A stretch of 64,000 nt of DNA from Zobellia barbeyronii. GTDB lineage: Bacteria; Bacteroidota; Bacteroidia; Flavobacteriales; Flavobacteriaceae. Below, in pieces: positions 26,412-35,615 of the stretch. A program made the position numbers and the translations under genes. Under the pieces are notes generated by a model that saw nothing but the letters and a program-made list of their open reading frames with translations, had not been told where the DNA came from and searched no databases. The first letter of the stretch is position 1; each line of letters opens with the position of its first letter. The stretch covers positions 806,001 through 870,000 of the forward strand of contig NZ_JACATN010000001.1 in NCBI RefSeq assembly GCF_018603515.1, read 5' to 3'.

Positions 26412-26801
26412 ATGGCCGACTTCACTTTCCCGAAAAAAGAAAAGCTGAAAAGCAAAAAGCTTATTGAGCAGTTGTTTGCTGAGGGGAAGCCTGTTTCTGC
26501 ATTTCCTATAAAACTTATTTATCTTCCTACTGACTTTATAGAAGACACCCGTATAAAAACCGGTGTGGCGGTTCCTAAAAAGAATTTTAAAAGTGCTGTA
26601 AAAAGAAATCGCATCAAGCGTCTTATGCGAGAAAGTTATAGACTTAACAAACACCTAGTTTTTAACAATAGTGAAGGCTCTTTTGCGTTTCTATTTTTAT
26701 ACCTTGGTAGAGAGATGCCGTCCCAAAACAATGTTGAAAAAGCCATGAAAGACGTTATGAGGCGTTTTTTAAGCAAAAACACTCCAGGTTCCGGTAGTTA
26801 G
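26412..26801 (+). CDS. rnpA: Ribonuclease P protein component
   Basis: The small basic protein subunit that helps the RNase P RNA cut the 5' leader from pre-tRNAs. It is 129 residues long, with the diagnostic RNR-like segment VPKKNFKSAVKRNRIKRLMRESYRLNK (residues about 57-83) and a short N-terminal FTFPKKEKLKSKKLIEQLF. It is not next to rpmH or dnaA, as in many other phyla; in Flavobacteriia rnpA is commonly found with an S41 peptidase, as here. The start MADFTFPKKEK fits the family. Confidence 0.95.
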   Translation: MADFTFPKKEKLKSKKLIEQLFAEGKPVSAFPIKLIYLPTDFIEDTRIKTGVAVPKKNFKSAVKRNRIKRLMRESYRLNKHLVFNNSEGSFAFLFLYLGREMPSQNNVEKAMKDVMRRFLSKNTPGSGS

Positions 26802-26817
26802 AATTAAAAATATAAGA

Positions 26818-26832
26818 TTGGTCCGCGACCAA
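26818..26832. repeat. Short inverted repeat between rnpA and the S41 gene
   Basis: TTGGTC/GACCAA around CGC, followed by A residues. It is too short and has T only on the wrong side to be a rightward terminator. It may be an mRNA hairpin or an operator. Confidence 0.4.
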
Positions 26833-26855
26833 AAAACCATCAAATTAGAGAACAA

Positions 26856-28487
26856 ATGAAAAAGATGCTAGGCAAAAAAATATTGATTCCAGCCTTTGCA
26901 ATAGTCATTTTGGTGGCAGGTAGTAGTTTCGTTAAAAGCGATTTTTTCGAAATTGCCAAGCAAATAGAAATCTTTACTACCCTGTTCAAGGAATTGAACA
27001 TGAACTACGTAGATGAAACTAACCCGGCAGAACTTATGGATACCGCCATTAAGAATATGCTAGATGACCTTGATCCTTATACCAAATTTTTAAACGAGCA
27101 AGACGTAGAAACCTATCGTATTAACAATGCTGGAGAGTATTCCGGTATTGGTGCATTGGTACGATCATTCAAGGACAAGTTATTAATTATTGAACCTTAC
27201 AAAGATTATCCCGCAGACAAAGCTGGTCTTAAAGCTGGCGATGAGATTATTAAAATAGGTGCTATTAGTGTTTCCGACTTTGACAATAACGCTAGTGAAC
27301 TCCTAAAAGGAGCCAATAATACCGCTGTTGAAGTTACATATAACAGACAGGGCGAAACAAAAATAGCCACCATTACCCGTGCAGCTGTAGAAGTTGATGC
27401 TGTACCGTTTTATAAAATGATAGATGACAAGACAGGGTATATTGTTTTGTCTAGGTTTAATGCAAAAGCCTCTGCCCAAACAAAAGAAGCCCTTATTGAT
27501 CTTAAAGGAAAAGGCGCTGAAAAGATTGTATTGGATTTAAGAGACAATCCTGGTGGCCTGCTTTCGGAAGCGATAAATGTCACTAACCTTTTTATTGATA
27601 AAGGGGAGTTGATCGTAACTACCAAATCAAAGGTCAAAAAATTCAATTCTGAGTACAAGACCAAAAACAAACCAGTAGATACTCAAATCCCGCTAGTGGT
27701 TTTGGTAAACGGAAGCAGTGCTTCGGCAAGTGAGATTGTATCCGGAGGATTACAAGATTTAGACCGTGCAGTAATTATGGGTGCACGTAGCTTCGGGAAG
27801 GGATTAGTACAACGCCCGTTGAAGCTAACTTATGGTACGCAGCTAAAAGTTACTATAAGCCGCTATTACACGCCTTCTGGTAGATGCATACAGTCTTTGG
27901 ACTACTGGAACCGAGATGAAGACAATAACGCTGTTAAAAAGAGTGCTTTTAAGGACTTTACTACCCGTAATGGTCGTAAAGTGCAAGATGGTGGTGGTGT
28001 TTTGCCAGATATTGAGGTTGCTTCTACCAAAGCAAATGAACTTACTACTGCCCTATTGAACAACAATGTTATTTTTGATTACGCTACCAATTACTTCTAC
28101 AAGCACCAAATGGATGACGTGGCTAAATTTAAATTTTCCGATAAGGATTATGCAGATTTTAAAACCTTTGTTTCCAAAAGCGACTTCTCATACGAGACCA
28201 AAACTGAAAAAACTTTAAGAGCGGCCATGACCAACCGTGAAGAGGTTATTTTTAATGATGCTATAGAAAATGACTTTAAAACGTTATTGTTAGATATCGA
28301 AAAAAGTAAAATTGTTGCTTTAGACGATTACCAACGCGAAATTAAAAGTAAGCTTCAAGATGAAATCGTGAAGCGTTATTTCTATCGTGAAGGGTTGTAT
28401 GATTATTACTTAAAAAATGATGATGCAATTTTAGCTGCTACCGAACTTCTTAGCAACGAAACTAAATATTGGGGTATCTTAAAATAA
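26856..28487 (+). CDS. S41 family C-terminal processing peptidase
   Basis: A 543-residue Ctp/tail-specific-protease-like enzyme. One N-terminal membrane or signal segment (ILIPAFAIVILVAGSS) is followed by a helical region. A PDZ domain lies at about 90-170 (IIEPYKDYPADKAGLKAGDE), then the S41 core. The catalytic Ser is in NGSSASASEIVSGGL (about residue 290) and the Lys in ARSFGKGLVQRP (about 312). The C-terminal 150 residues are a charged helical extension common in Bacteroidota homologues. It cuts proteins from their C termini in the periplasm. It lies 54 bp after rnpA with a small inverted repeat (26818-26832) between them. Confidence 0.93.
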   Translation: MKKMLGKKILIPAFAIVILVAGSSFVKSDFFEIAKQIEIFTTLFKELNMNYVDETNPAELMDTAIKNMLDDLDPYTKFLNEQDVETYRINNAGEYSGIGALVRSFKDKLLIIEPYKDYPADKAGLKAGDEIIKIGAISVSDFDNNASELLKGANNTAVEVTYNRQGETKIATITRAAVEVDAVPFYKMIDDKTGYIVLSRFNAKASAQTKEALIDLKGKGAEKIVLDLRDNPGGLLSEAINVTNLFIDKGELIVTTKSKVKKFNSEYKTKNKPVDTQIPLVVLVNGSSASASEIVSGGLQDLDRAVIMGARSFGKGLVQRPLKLTYGTQLKVTISRYYTPSGRCIQSLDYWNRDEDNNAVKKSAFKDFTTRNGRKVQDGGGVLPDIEVASTKANELTTALLNNNVIFDYATNYFYKHQMDDVAKFKFSDKDYADFKTFVSKSDFSYETKTEKTLRAAMTNREEVIFNDAIENDFKTLLLDIEKSKIVALDDYQREIKSKLQDEIVKRYFYREGLYDYYLKNDDAILAATELLSNETKYWGILK

Positions 28488-28505
28488 GAACTATCACCAT
28501 TAGCT

Positions 28506-28892
28506 ATGGCCTTCAACAAAGTACATCATATTGCTATTATATGCTCTGACTATAAAAAGTCCAAACATTTTTATGTTGACATTTTAGGTCTAGATATTAT
28601 GACAGAAGTGTTCAGGGAAGAACGACAATCTTATAAACTAGACCTTGCCCTTAATGGAGAATACATAATTGAGCTATTCTCGTTTCCTAATCCACCTCAA
28701 CGCCCTTCTAGACCCGAAGCGCAAGGTTTACGCCATTTAGCTTTTGAAGTAGACGACGTAACCTTAGAAAGGCAAAGACTTATGGATAAAGGCATTTCCG
28801 TAGAACCGATTAGAACTGACGAATTTACGGGCCGGAAATTTACTTTTTTTGCAGACCCGGATGACCTTCCTCTTGAACTTTATGAAAAATAG
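28506..28892 (+). CDS. VOC family protein (GloA2/YaeR-like)
   Basis: A 128-residue vicinal-oxygen-chelate domain protein made of two beta-alpha-beta-beta-beta modules. It starts MAFNKVHHIAIICSDYKKS, with the metal-ligand His in the first strand. GLRHLAFEVDDV carries the second His, and the end is FFADPDDLPLELYE with the Glu ligand. This wording matches the SMU1112c/YaeR (gloA2) branch, related to glyoxalase I but of unsettled substrate. It follows the S41 gene by 18 bases, probably in the same transcript. Confidence 0.88.
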   Translation: MAFNKVHHIAIICSDYKKSKHFYVDILGLDIMTEVFREERQSYKLDLALNGEYIIELFSFPNPPQRPSRPEAQGLRHLAFEVDDVTLERQRLMDKGISVEPIRTDEFTGRKFTFFADPDDLPLELYEK

Positions 28893-28909
28893 CCTTTTGA
28901 ATTAAGGCT
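28891..28909. terminator. Weak hairpin between converging genes
   Basis: AGCCTT/AAGGCT with a seven-base loop sits across the 9-bp gap between the VOC gene and the DUF1080 gene. Read leftward it is followed by ATTTTTC, so it could terminate the DUF1080 gene. The six-pair stem is short. Confidence 0.45.
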
Positions 28910-29696
28910 TTAAGTTTTTGATTTTTACATTCCTAAAATCTATAGGCTGTCCTTCGCTCTGTAAAGCAATCATGCCTTCTTTTAATAGTTTTCCGTCTTG
29001 CTTAACCTTAGGGTCAAAACCAACTACCGTACCACCACCAATTTGTGGTTTGGTGTATTCTAAAACTACTTCACCATTTATAATTTGTGTTACCAAAGAA
29101 TCTCCTCTTACAATCAATTCTGCTTTTACCCATTGGTCTCCATAGTAGGTTTTAGATGAAGAGCTTAAACAGTGACTTGGGTATATTTTTCCATTATAAA
29201 CAATCTCAGTTCCCGGAGAACACATGTTACCCGTTGGTCTTGCTTCGCCTTCATTAATACCTCCTAAAAATTGCATTTCTACGGATATAGGCCAGTTCTG
29301 TTCTTTCAACATCGTTCTTGGGTCTTGCGAATGGTACATAACACCACTATTCATTTCGGTAAAAACGGGTGCTCCCGGATGTAAATCCCCAACAAATCTA
29401 TATTCCATAGAAAGATGAAAACTAGAATAAGGCCTATCAAAATACAAGTGGCCAAACCTGTCGTTAAAGTCCCCTTCGTATTTATCGTAGCGCACTTTAA
29501 TCATACCATCTTCTGCGCGAAAAGTGTCTCCAAAATTATCGCCAGTTTCATAATGATGGATTTTAGTGGTCCATCCATCTAAGTTCTTACCATTAAACAT
29601 ATCCTCCCAGCCGGCTTCGGCAACGGTTGGCTTGGTAGAATTACAAGCCATAAGGGCAATAGAAGAGATAAAGAGAGCAATTTTAGTACTATTCAT
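28902..29696 (-). CDS. DUF1080 (3-keto-disaccharide hydrolase-type) lipoprotein
   Basis: A 264-residue lipoprotein: signal peptide MNSTKIALFISSIALMACN with lipobox Cys about 18, then a single concanavalin-like DUF1080 domain. Recognisable parts are GWEDMFNGKNLDGWTTK, the acidic RAEDGMIKVRYDKYEG, FHLSMEYRFVGD, NSGVMYHSQDP and the C-terminal EGMIALQSEGQPIDFRNVKI. Members of this family bind or hydrolyse 3-keto-glycosides. Activity here is inferred from the family only. It is next to a DUF5009-like gene on the same strand (gap 40 bp), a pair that often appears in carbohydrate contexts in Bacteroidota. Confidence 0.87.
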   Translation of the reverse strand: MNSTKIALFISSIALMACNSTKPTVAEAGWEDMFNGKNLDGWTTKIHHYETGDNFGDTFRAEDGMIKVRYDKYEGDFNDRFGHLYFDRPYSSFHLSMEYRFVGDLHPGAPVFTEMNSGVMYHSQDPRTMLKEQNWPISVEMQFLGGINEGEARPTGNMCSPGTEIVYNGKIYPSHCLSSSSKTYYGDQWVKAELIVRGDSLVTQIINGEVVLEYTKPQIGGGTVVGFDPKVKQDGKLLKEGMIALQSEGQPIDFRNVKIKNLKP

Positions 29697-29736
29697 AGTA
29701 TTCGTGTTGAGTAAAATTATAATTGAGATATGAGTT

Positions 29737-30843
29737 TTATACTTTAAAGTACACCTTATGCTTGTCTAAAAAGTAGGTAATGTACCAAAAGATGTACAGT
29801 ACAAAGAAAGCATTGATGACCATGATTACTTTTTCTGAAATACCCATGGGAGCCAGCAAGCCCTCCGTCCAGATAAGACCAAACCCTTGAAACCACTGAG
29901 CACCGACGGTTTCGGCAAATAGATAAATGAATATTGAATTCGTGCCGACTACAGAGAAAACCTTAAGCCAGTTCTTTTGATATCCTTTTATATCAATAAG
30001 CCAATAGAAAAGTGTTAATGTAAGAATAGCCAAGCCTCCTGATGCCAAAGTGAAAGAGCTTGTAGCAATACGTTTAACTATAGGTGTAATACCTGCAAAA
30101 TCCATTGCAAACCCAAGAATTACCAAAGCCGTTCCCCAAATAAGAAATGGTTTTATTTTTTCGGCAGAAGACATATGTGATAATAAAACCTTTCCACAGA
30201 CTACACCCCAGATTGTATGAGCTGCAGTTGGGATAAAGTTTACGAACACCCAGTACCCGTCATTCACTTGACCCATGACCAACATATCTATATATGAACC
30301 AAAACTCTCATGGTTCTGCGCATAGGGGGCTTCAGGATTATAAGCTCGATACAAAATTTCGATTAGAACCAGCAATCCTAAAGATATACCAATCTGTATT
30401 TTATTAGGAAGACTCATTACCGCATAGGCAATTAAAATGGTGAAGGCCAATTGTACCAGTACGTTCCAAAGTTCCCAAACCAGCGCGTGACTATACACAC
30501 AATGCAATAAAACACCAAAAGCGAACAACAAAAAGCATCTACGTAAAATGTGTTTGGTCACCCCTTTTTTATCTCCTGATGCCAAACGTTTCCGTAAAGA
30601 AAAAGGCATGGCCACCCCAACAATGAACATAAAAAACGGTTGGATTAAATCCCAAAACCGGAGTCCGTTCCACGGGTGGTGATGCAATTGATGTGCAAGA
30701 CCCGAGAATGCCGTTCCTTCCGTTAGTTCTGAAAAGTTATGGTGAAAACCTGCCGCCTCGGCAATGAGTAAAAACATAGTTAGTCCTCTAAAAACATCTA
30801 AGGAAAAGAGACGCTTTGAGACATTATCGGCTAGTTGAGACAT
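29737..30843 (-). CDS. DUF5009 / heparan-alpha-glucosaminide acetyltransferase-like membrane protein
   Basis: A 368-residue protein with about ten membrane helices. The N terminus RLFSLDVFRGLTMFLLIAE is the hallmark of the HGSNAT/YeiB-like acyltransferase group (Asp-x-x-Arg-Gly). HHHPWNGLRFWDLIQPFFMFIVGVAMPFSLRKR contains the conserved His/Trp and Asp-Leu-Ile-Gln-Pro motif typical of DUF5009. Relatives transfer acetyl groups from cytoplasmic acetyl-CoA to sugars on the other side of the membrane. That role is likely but not shown here. It is divergent from the GH95 alpha-fucosidase gene and upstream of the DUF1080 lipoprotein. Confidence 0.82.
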   Translation of the reverse strand: MSQLADNVSKRLFSLDVFRGLTMFLLIAEAAGFHHNFSELTEGTAFSGLAHQLHHHPWNGLRFWDLIQPFFMFIVGVAMPFSLRKRLASGDKKGVTKHILRRCFLLFAFGVLLHCVYSHALVWELWNVLVQLAFTILIAYAVMSLPNKIQIGISLGLLVLIEILYRAYNPEAPYAQNHESFGSYIDMLVMGQVNDGYWVFVNFIPTAAHTIWGVVCGKVLLSHMSSAEKIKPFLIWGTALVILGFAMDFAGITPIVKRIATSSFTLASGGLAILTLTLFYWLIDIKGYQKNWLKVFSVVGTNSIFIYLFAETVGAQWFQGFGLIWTEGLLAPMGISEKVIMVINAFFVLYIFWYITYFLDKHKVYFKV

Positions 30844-31013
30844 AGGCTGGTTGGATAAGATTAAGAATTTATTCTTTTGGTCGTTTTTCGTCCTAACTTG
30901 ATAAATAGGGGCTTTTAGGTTGAAATTTGCCCTAATTTAGAAAAAATAATACCATTGTCGTTTACTAATTGCTGCTATCTTGCTACCGTCTAATTTTACA
31001 TACCTCTATTTTC

Positions 31014-33437
31014 ATGATAAAGCCGTTCATTAGTTTGCTAAAAAAAGCATTTGTACTACCTGTTTTGTTTACGTTGGCCTCAGTAAACCTTCTTTCTTCG
31101 CAATCTTCAAATGCCCTTTGGTTTGACAGGCCGGCAGAACATTTTGAGGAAACCTTGGTTTTGGGCAATGGAAAAGGCGGAGCATCAATTTTTGGGGGTG
31201 TTGCTACCGATTCTATTTATTTAAACGATGCTACACTTTGGAGCGGCGAACCCGTAGACCCAAATATGAGTCCAGAAGCTTATAAAAATGTTCCTGAAAT
31301 CCGCGAAGCGCTAAAAAACGAAAATTACAAACTTGCAGATTCTTTGCAAACGAAATTACAGGGAAGCTTCTCCCAATCGTACATGCCTTTAGGTACTGTA
31401 TACCTGAATTTTGAACATAAGAACAAACCAATATCCTACCACCGCCAGCTTGAGCTAGAAAAAGCACTCTCTACGGTAACGTACGAAGTAGATGGCATCA
31501 CTTTTACTCGTGAGTATCTTATTTCTTATGATGAGCAAGCCATGGTCATTCGCCTAAAGAGCAGTAAAAAAGGAGCACTTAATTTTAATATTGAATTTAA
31601 AAGTTTGCTTAAATATGAGGTTACCAGTAACGAATCTACTTTAGAAGTAAGCGGTTATGCCCCTTATCACGTAGAGCCAAGTTATCGCGGAAAAATACCA
31701 AACCCAGTTCAGTTTAACCCAAATAGAGGAATGCGCTTTACGTCACTTTTTAAAATACAGAATACGGACGGAGAATTGGAAAGCACAGACAAATCGGTCA
31801 CCCTAAAAAATGCTACGGAAGCTGTTATCTATATTTCAATGGCCACTAGCTTCAACGGATTTGATAAGAACCCCGCTACGGAAGGTGCAGACCATAAAGC
31901 AATTGCTACCTCACAACTATCAAAAGCAAGCTCAAAATCTTTTGATACCATATTGGAAAATCATCTTAAAGACCATCAAAAATATTTTAACCGAGTGCAT
32001 TTAGACCTTGGAAAAACTACTGCAGAAGACCTGTCTACGGACGAACGATTAAAACGCTATGCAAAAGGGGAAGAAGATAAAAACCTAGAAGTGCTCTACT
32101 TTCAATATGGGCGGTATTTATTAATTTCTAGTTCAAGAACACCAAATGTGCCTGCCAATTTACAAGGAATTTGGAACCCGTACATAAGACCGCCTTGGAG
32201 TAGCAATTACACTTTAAACATTAATGCCGAAGAAAATTATTGGCTAGCAGAGAATGCCAATCTTTCTGAAATGCACCAGCCTATGTTAGGCTTTATAGAA
32301 AATATAGCCAAAACCGGAAAAACAACAGCCAAAACCTTTTACGGTGCCGGCGGATGGGCCGCATGCCATAATTCGGATATTTGGGCAATGAGCAACCCTG
32401 TGGGCGATTTTGGCCAAGGTGGAATCAATTGGGCCAACTGGAATATGGGCGGAACGTGGTTAAGCTCTCATTTATGGGAACACTATACTTTTTCTCAAGA
32501 TTTGGATTTTCTAAAAAATAGAGCCTATCCCCTACTGAAAGGAGCCGCAGAATTTTGTTTAGAATGGTTGGTGGAAGATAAAAATGGAAACTTGGTTACT
32601 TCACCGGGAACATCGCCAGAAAATAAGTTTATTACTCCAGACGGATATCAAGGTGCAACCTTGTACGGTTCCTCAGCAGACCTTGCCATAATCAGGGAAT
32701 GCTTTCAACAGACCATAGCAGCATCAGAAACCTTAAAAACCGATGTGGAGTTCAGAGCTCAACTAGAAAAGGCTCTTGCCAAACTATATCCGTACCAAGT
32801 AGGAAAAAAAGGAAATTTACAGGAATGGTACCATGATTGGGAAGACGTAGACCCAAAGCATCGTCATCAATCGCACTTGTACGGTTTATACCCAGGGCAT
32901 CATATCAGTCCGGAAAAGACACCAGAATTAGCGGATGCTACCAGAAAAACCTTGAACATTAAGGGCGATGAAACTACAGGATGGTCAAAAGGATGGCGTA
33001 TAAATCTTTGGGCTAGATTATTAGATGGAAACCGTGCTTATAAACAATATCGTGAACTGCTACGCTACGTTGCACCAGATGGTGTACAAGCTTCTTATGA
33101 AAAAGGAGGCGGAACGTATCCCAACTTATTTGATGCACACCCACCTTTCCAAATTGACGGAAATTTTGGTGGTGCCGCTGCAGTAGTAGAAATGTTGGTG
33201 CAGTCCTCTTTGAAAGAGATTCAGCTTTTACCTGCTTTGCCAGATGTGTGGGCCAATGGTTCAGTTGAAGGTCTAAAAGCCCGTGGAAATTTTGAAATTG
33301 CCATTACTTGGAGCAATAAAATTCCGACCAAAGTAAAAATATATTCCATTACCGGAGGAACTACCGTTTTAAAACACGGCACAAAACAAAAAGAGGTTAC
33401 TTTAAAACCCAATGAAACAGTAGAGTTGAATTGGTAA
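31014..33437 (+). CDS. GH95 family alpha-L-fucosidase-like glycoside hydrolase
   Basis: An 807-residue secreted enzyme. The start is placed at the ATG at 31014 because MIKPFISLLKKAFVLPVLFTLASVNLLSSQ is a proper signal peptide; the upstream in-frame TTG at 30969 would spoil it. GH95 regions in order: NALWFDRPAEHFEETLVLGNGKGG with IYLNDATLWSGEPVDPN (N-terminal beta domain), NLQGIWNPYIRPPWSSNYT, NINAEENYW, SPGTSPENKF containing the likely acid Glu, HRHQSHLYGLYPGHHIS, and AHPPFQIDGNFGGAAAVVEM, then a C-terminal beta domain. GH95 inverts alpha-1,2-fucosyl or alpha-galactosyl linkages. No susCD pair or sulfatase is present, so it is not in a canonical polysaccharide locus. FN3K-family gene 30 bp downstream. 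Confidence 0.93.
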   Translation: MIKPFISLLKKAFVLPVLFTLASVNLLSSQSSNALWFDRPAEHFEETLVLGNGKGGASIFGGVATDSIYLNDATLWSGEPVDPNMSPEAYKNVPEIREALKNENYKLADSLQTKLQGSFSQSYMPLGTVYLNFEHKNKPISYHRQLELEKALSTVTYEVDGITFTREYLISYDEQAMVIRLKSSKKGALNFNIEFKSLLKYEVTSNESTLEVSGYAPYHVEPSYRGKIPNPVQFNPNRGMRFTSLFKIQNTDGELESTDKSVTLKNATEAVIYISMATSFNGFDKNPATEGADHKAIATSQLSKASSKSFDTILENHLKDHQKYFNRVHLDLGKTTAEDLSTDERLKRYAKGEEDKNLEVLYFQYGRYLLISSSRTPNVPANLQGIWNPYIRPPWSSNYTLNINAEENYWLAENANLSEMHQPMLGFIENIAKTGKTTAKTFYGAGGWAACHNSDIWAMSNPVGDFGQGGINWANWNMGGTWLSSHLWEHYTFSQDLDFLKNRAYPLLKGAAEFCLEWLVEDKNGNLVTSPGTSPENKFITPDGYQGATLYGSSADLAIIRECFQQTIAASETLKTDVEFRAQLEKALAKLYPYQVGKKGNLQEWYHDWEDVDPKHRHQSHLYGLYPGHHISPEKTPELADATRKTLNIKGDETTGWSKGWRINLWARLLDGNRAYKQYRELLRYVAPDGVQASYEKGGGTYPNLFDAHPPFQIDGNFGGAAAVVEMLVQSSLKEIQLLPALPDVWANGSVEGLKARGNFEIAITWSNKIPTKVKIYSITGGTTVLKHGTKQKEVTLKPNETVELNW

Positions 33438-33467
33438 AAATGTAAAAAATATTAAGTAGTAAGTAAA

Positions 33468-34331
33468 ATGAACAAGAACCTCAAGGAACATATTGCGTAT
33501 TTACTCTGTGTAAAAATTGAGCGTATTCAATCTGTTTCTGGGGGTGATATTTCCGAAGCCTACTTGCTGGAGACCGAAACGGAACGTTTTTTTTGTAAAA
33601 TTAATCATGGGGAAAACGGGTATGAACTGTTTAAAGCCGAAAAAATAGGCTTGCAGGCTATTGCCCAATCCAAAACCATAAGCGTACCGAATATTTTGTT
33701 GTGTGAACCTTTAGAAAAGGGTGGCTTTTTAGTGATGGATTATATTGAACCCAAACGCCCCACAGAAACCGACTATGAACTTTTGGGTCATCAATTGGCC
33801 GCGTTGCACCATAATACTACACAAGATAAATTTGGGTTTTCTTCCGACAACTATATTGGCAATCTTGAGCAATCCAATTCCAATAACACACAATGGGCTG
33901 AATTTTATGTGCAAGAACGACTTGTTCCCCAATTGCAGCTAGCAAAAGATACTGGCAGACTGAATGATAACCAAATTCCTTCCGAAAACCAGCTTTTAAC
34001 AACTTGTAAAAATCTATTTCCCAACACAAAACCATCTTTATTACATGGCGATTTATGGAGCGGAAATCACCTTATATCAGAAAACGGCACCCCTTATTTA
34101 ATAGACCCAGCGGTGTATTTTGGCCATCATGAAGTAGATCTGGCCATGACCCGGCTCTTTGGAGGTTTTGGCGCTTCTTTCTATAAAGCCTATCAAGAAC
34201 ATTTTGCACCAATTGGTAATGAAAAAGAACGAACTGATATCTATCAACTTTACTATCTCTTAGTGCATTTAAACCTTTTTGGAAATTCTTATAAAGCTTC
34301 GGTTACGGAAATATTGCAGCGGTATTTTTAG
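33468..34331 (+). CDS. Fructosamine kinase family protein
   Basis: A 287-residue protein-kinase-like fold enzyme of the fructosamine-3-kinase group, which phosphorylates ketosamines on glycated proteins or free sugars and so promotes deglycation. Motifs: VSGGDISEAYLLETETERFFCKIN (nucleotide-binding strands with Lys), the hinge FLVMDYIEPKRP, the catalytic loop LLHGDLWSGNHL with Asp at about 192, and LIDPAVYFGHHEVDLAM with the metal-binding Asp. The length is normal for bacterial members. Position 30 bp after the alpha-fucosidase suggests co-transcription, though a functional link is unclear. Confidence 0.9.
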   Translation: MNKNLKEHIAYLLCVKIERIQSVSGGDISEAYLLETETERFFCKINHGENGYELFKAEKIGLQAIAQSKTISVPNILLCEPLEKGGFLVMDYIEPKRPTETDYELLGHQLAALHHNTTQDKFGFSSDNYIGNLEQSNSNNTQWAEFYVQERLVPQLQLAKDTGRLNDNQIPSENQLLTTCKNLFPNTKPSLLHGDLWSGNHLISENGTPYLIDPAVYFGHHEVDLAMTRLFGGFGASFYKAYQEHFAPIGNEKERTDIYQLYYLLVHLNLFGNSYKASVTEILQRYF

Positions 34332-34363
34332 GTTTCTACTGTCATTTCCCTAATAACTATAGC

Positions 34364-35557
34364 CTAATCCTTAAAAACAGGGTTTTTAACCAAGCTGATA
34401 AAAGCATCGTCATTTTCCTTTAAGATGCGTTTTGAGCGCAAATAACGGTTATGGTTATGCTCGTCATAATTACCGGCATTTTTGTCCATACTGCTTATGC
34501 GTACCATCTCTGAGGCGTGAATGAATTCATTATTACCGATCCACATACCAACATGTACCACTTTTTCTGTGCTAGAATCCGTTGCTTCTCTTCCAAAGAA
34601 CAATAAATCGCCCTTTTGGAGCTTATCAAAGTTTTTTACGGAATCAATGGCTTTGCCCGTATGTACTTGTTGTGAGGCATCTCTGGGAATGACCATTCCG
34701 TTAAGGAAAAATATAGTTTTAGTAAATCCGCTACAGTCCATTCCTTTGGTTGAGGTTCCTCCCCATAAATATGGAACTCCCATAAGCGTTTTTGAAGTCG
34801 CTACAAGGCTCTCTTGGCTTGGATCCAATTTCTCTAACCAACCTTCATACGGTTCCGACTCTTCTTTGCTCACAAAGGCCTTTCTACCATCTGGGTATTG
34901 CACTTCAAAAAATTCTTCGGTCTCACCTTTCAATTCTAAAATATCACCAGCAACCAAATCGGACACCCGCTGTCCAACTTCAGCATCTTGATACGAATAT
35001 CCCGCTGTTTGGGTATAAATGAGTTTAGCAGTGCTTTTCCATTTTTGAGCTTGGTTGTCATCCATCAAAACAATGCCTCCTGCATCTACCCAAGACAAAT
35101 AATTATCTGGTGTTTGAATATAGTACCAATCCTCCTCTTTCTTATACACTTTTACCGGTGTGCCTAATGTAGCCTGTGTTGCCAACTCTGCAGAATGCTT
35201 TGGATTACTCCTAAGGTTTGCTACCGAAATATTAATAACGGCCTGGGTTTTACCATCCAATGATTTTGAGGGTAATATTTCTATTTCACTGGTATACTTA
35301 ATATCTAGATTATCCAATTTAGCCTCTAATGCATTGGCAGCCTCAGGCATATTAGTCTCTCCTCTTAAAATATACTTTTTGGTATTTATATAGGTATGCA
35401 CATCAAAAAGAGCTGTTCTTTTATCCGGAGCATATTCTTTTCGTATCTGAGTAATAGTCTCTAAAAGCTTTGCTTCCTTTTTACTTTTTTCGGTACAGGA
35501 ACCTAAAAACAACACTAAAAAACCAGTGAGCAAACCTACTATCTTATATCTCTTCAT
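34364..35557 (-). CDS. SH3-domain NlpC/P60 lipoprotein peptidase
   Basis: A 397-residue envelope lipoprotein. I take the ATG at 35557 (MKRYKIVGLLTGFLVLFLGSC, lipobox Cys about 21) instead of 35575, because the extra MIIDLR would disrupt the signal peptide. Residues about 105-235 hold two SH3-like cell-wall-binding modules (VANLRSNPKHSAELATQA and a second one with VSDLVAGDILELKG). The C-terminal NlpC/P60 domain has the Cys in WGGTSTKGMDCSGF (about 274), His in HVGMWIGNNEFIHASE and a final HNRYLRSKRI. It is expected to cut the D-Glu-to-diaminopimelate bond in peptidoglycan stem peptides, in turnover or recycling. It diverges from the methyltransferase gene. Confidence 0.9.
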   Translation of the reverse strand: MKRYKIVGLLTGFLVLFLGSCTEKSKKEAKLLETITQIRKEYAPDKRTALFDVHTYINTKKYILRGETNMPEAANALEAKLDNLDIKYTSEIEILPSKSLDGKTQAVINISVANLRSNPKHSAELATQATLGTPVKVYKKEEDWYYIQTPDNYLSWVDAGGIVLMDDNQAQKWKSTAKLIYTQTAGYSYQDAEVGQRVSDLVAGDILELKGETEEFFEVQYPDGRKAFVSKEESEPYEGWLEKLDPSQESLVATSKTLMGVPYLWGGTSTKGMDCSGFTKTIFFLNGMVIPRDASQQVHTGKAIDSVKNFDKLQKGDLLFFGREATDSSTEKVVHVGMWIGNNEFIHASEMVRISSMDKNAGNYDEHNHNRYLRSKRILKENDDAFISLVKNPVFKD

Positions 35558-35615
35558 TCTTAAATCTATTATCATGTTTACTTTGCTTTAGTGAAATTAT
35601 GTAATTTTATCGCAA

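Noticed and set aside
30969-31013. Upstream TTG start for the GH95 gene
   Set aside because: It would add LLSCYRLILHTSIF ahead of a complete signal peptide that begins at the ATG at 31014.
34521-34991. 156-codon plus-strand frame within the NlpC/P60 gene
   Set aside because: Antisense shadow of a gene with all catalytic motifs present; no independent support.
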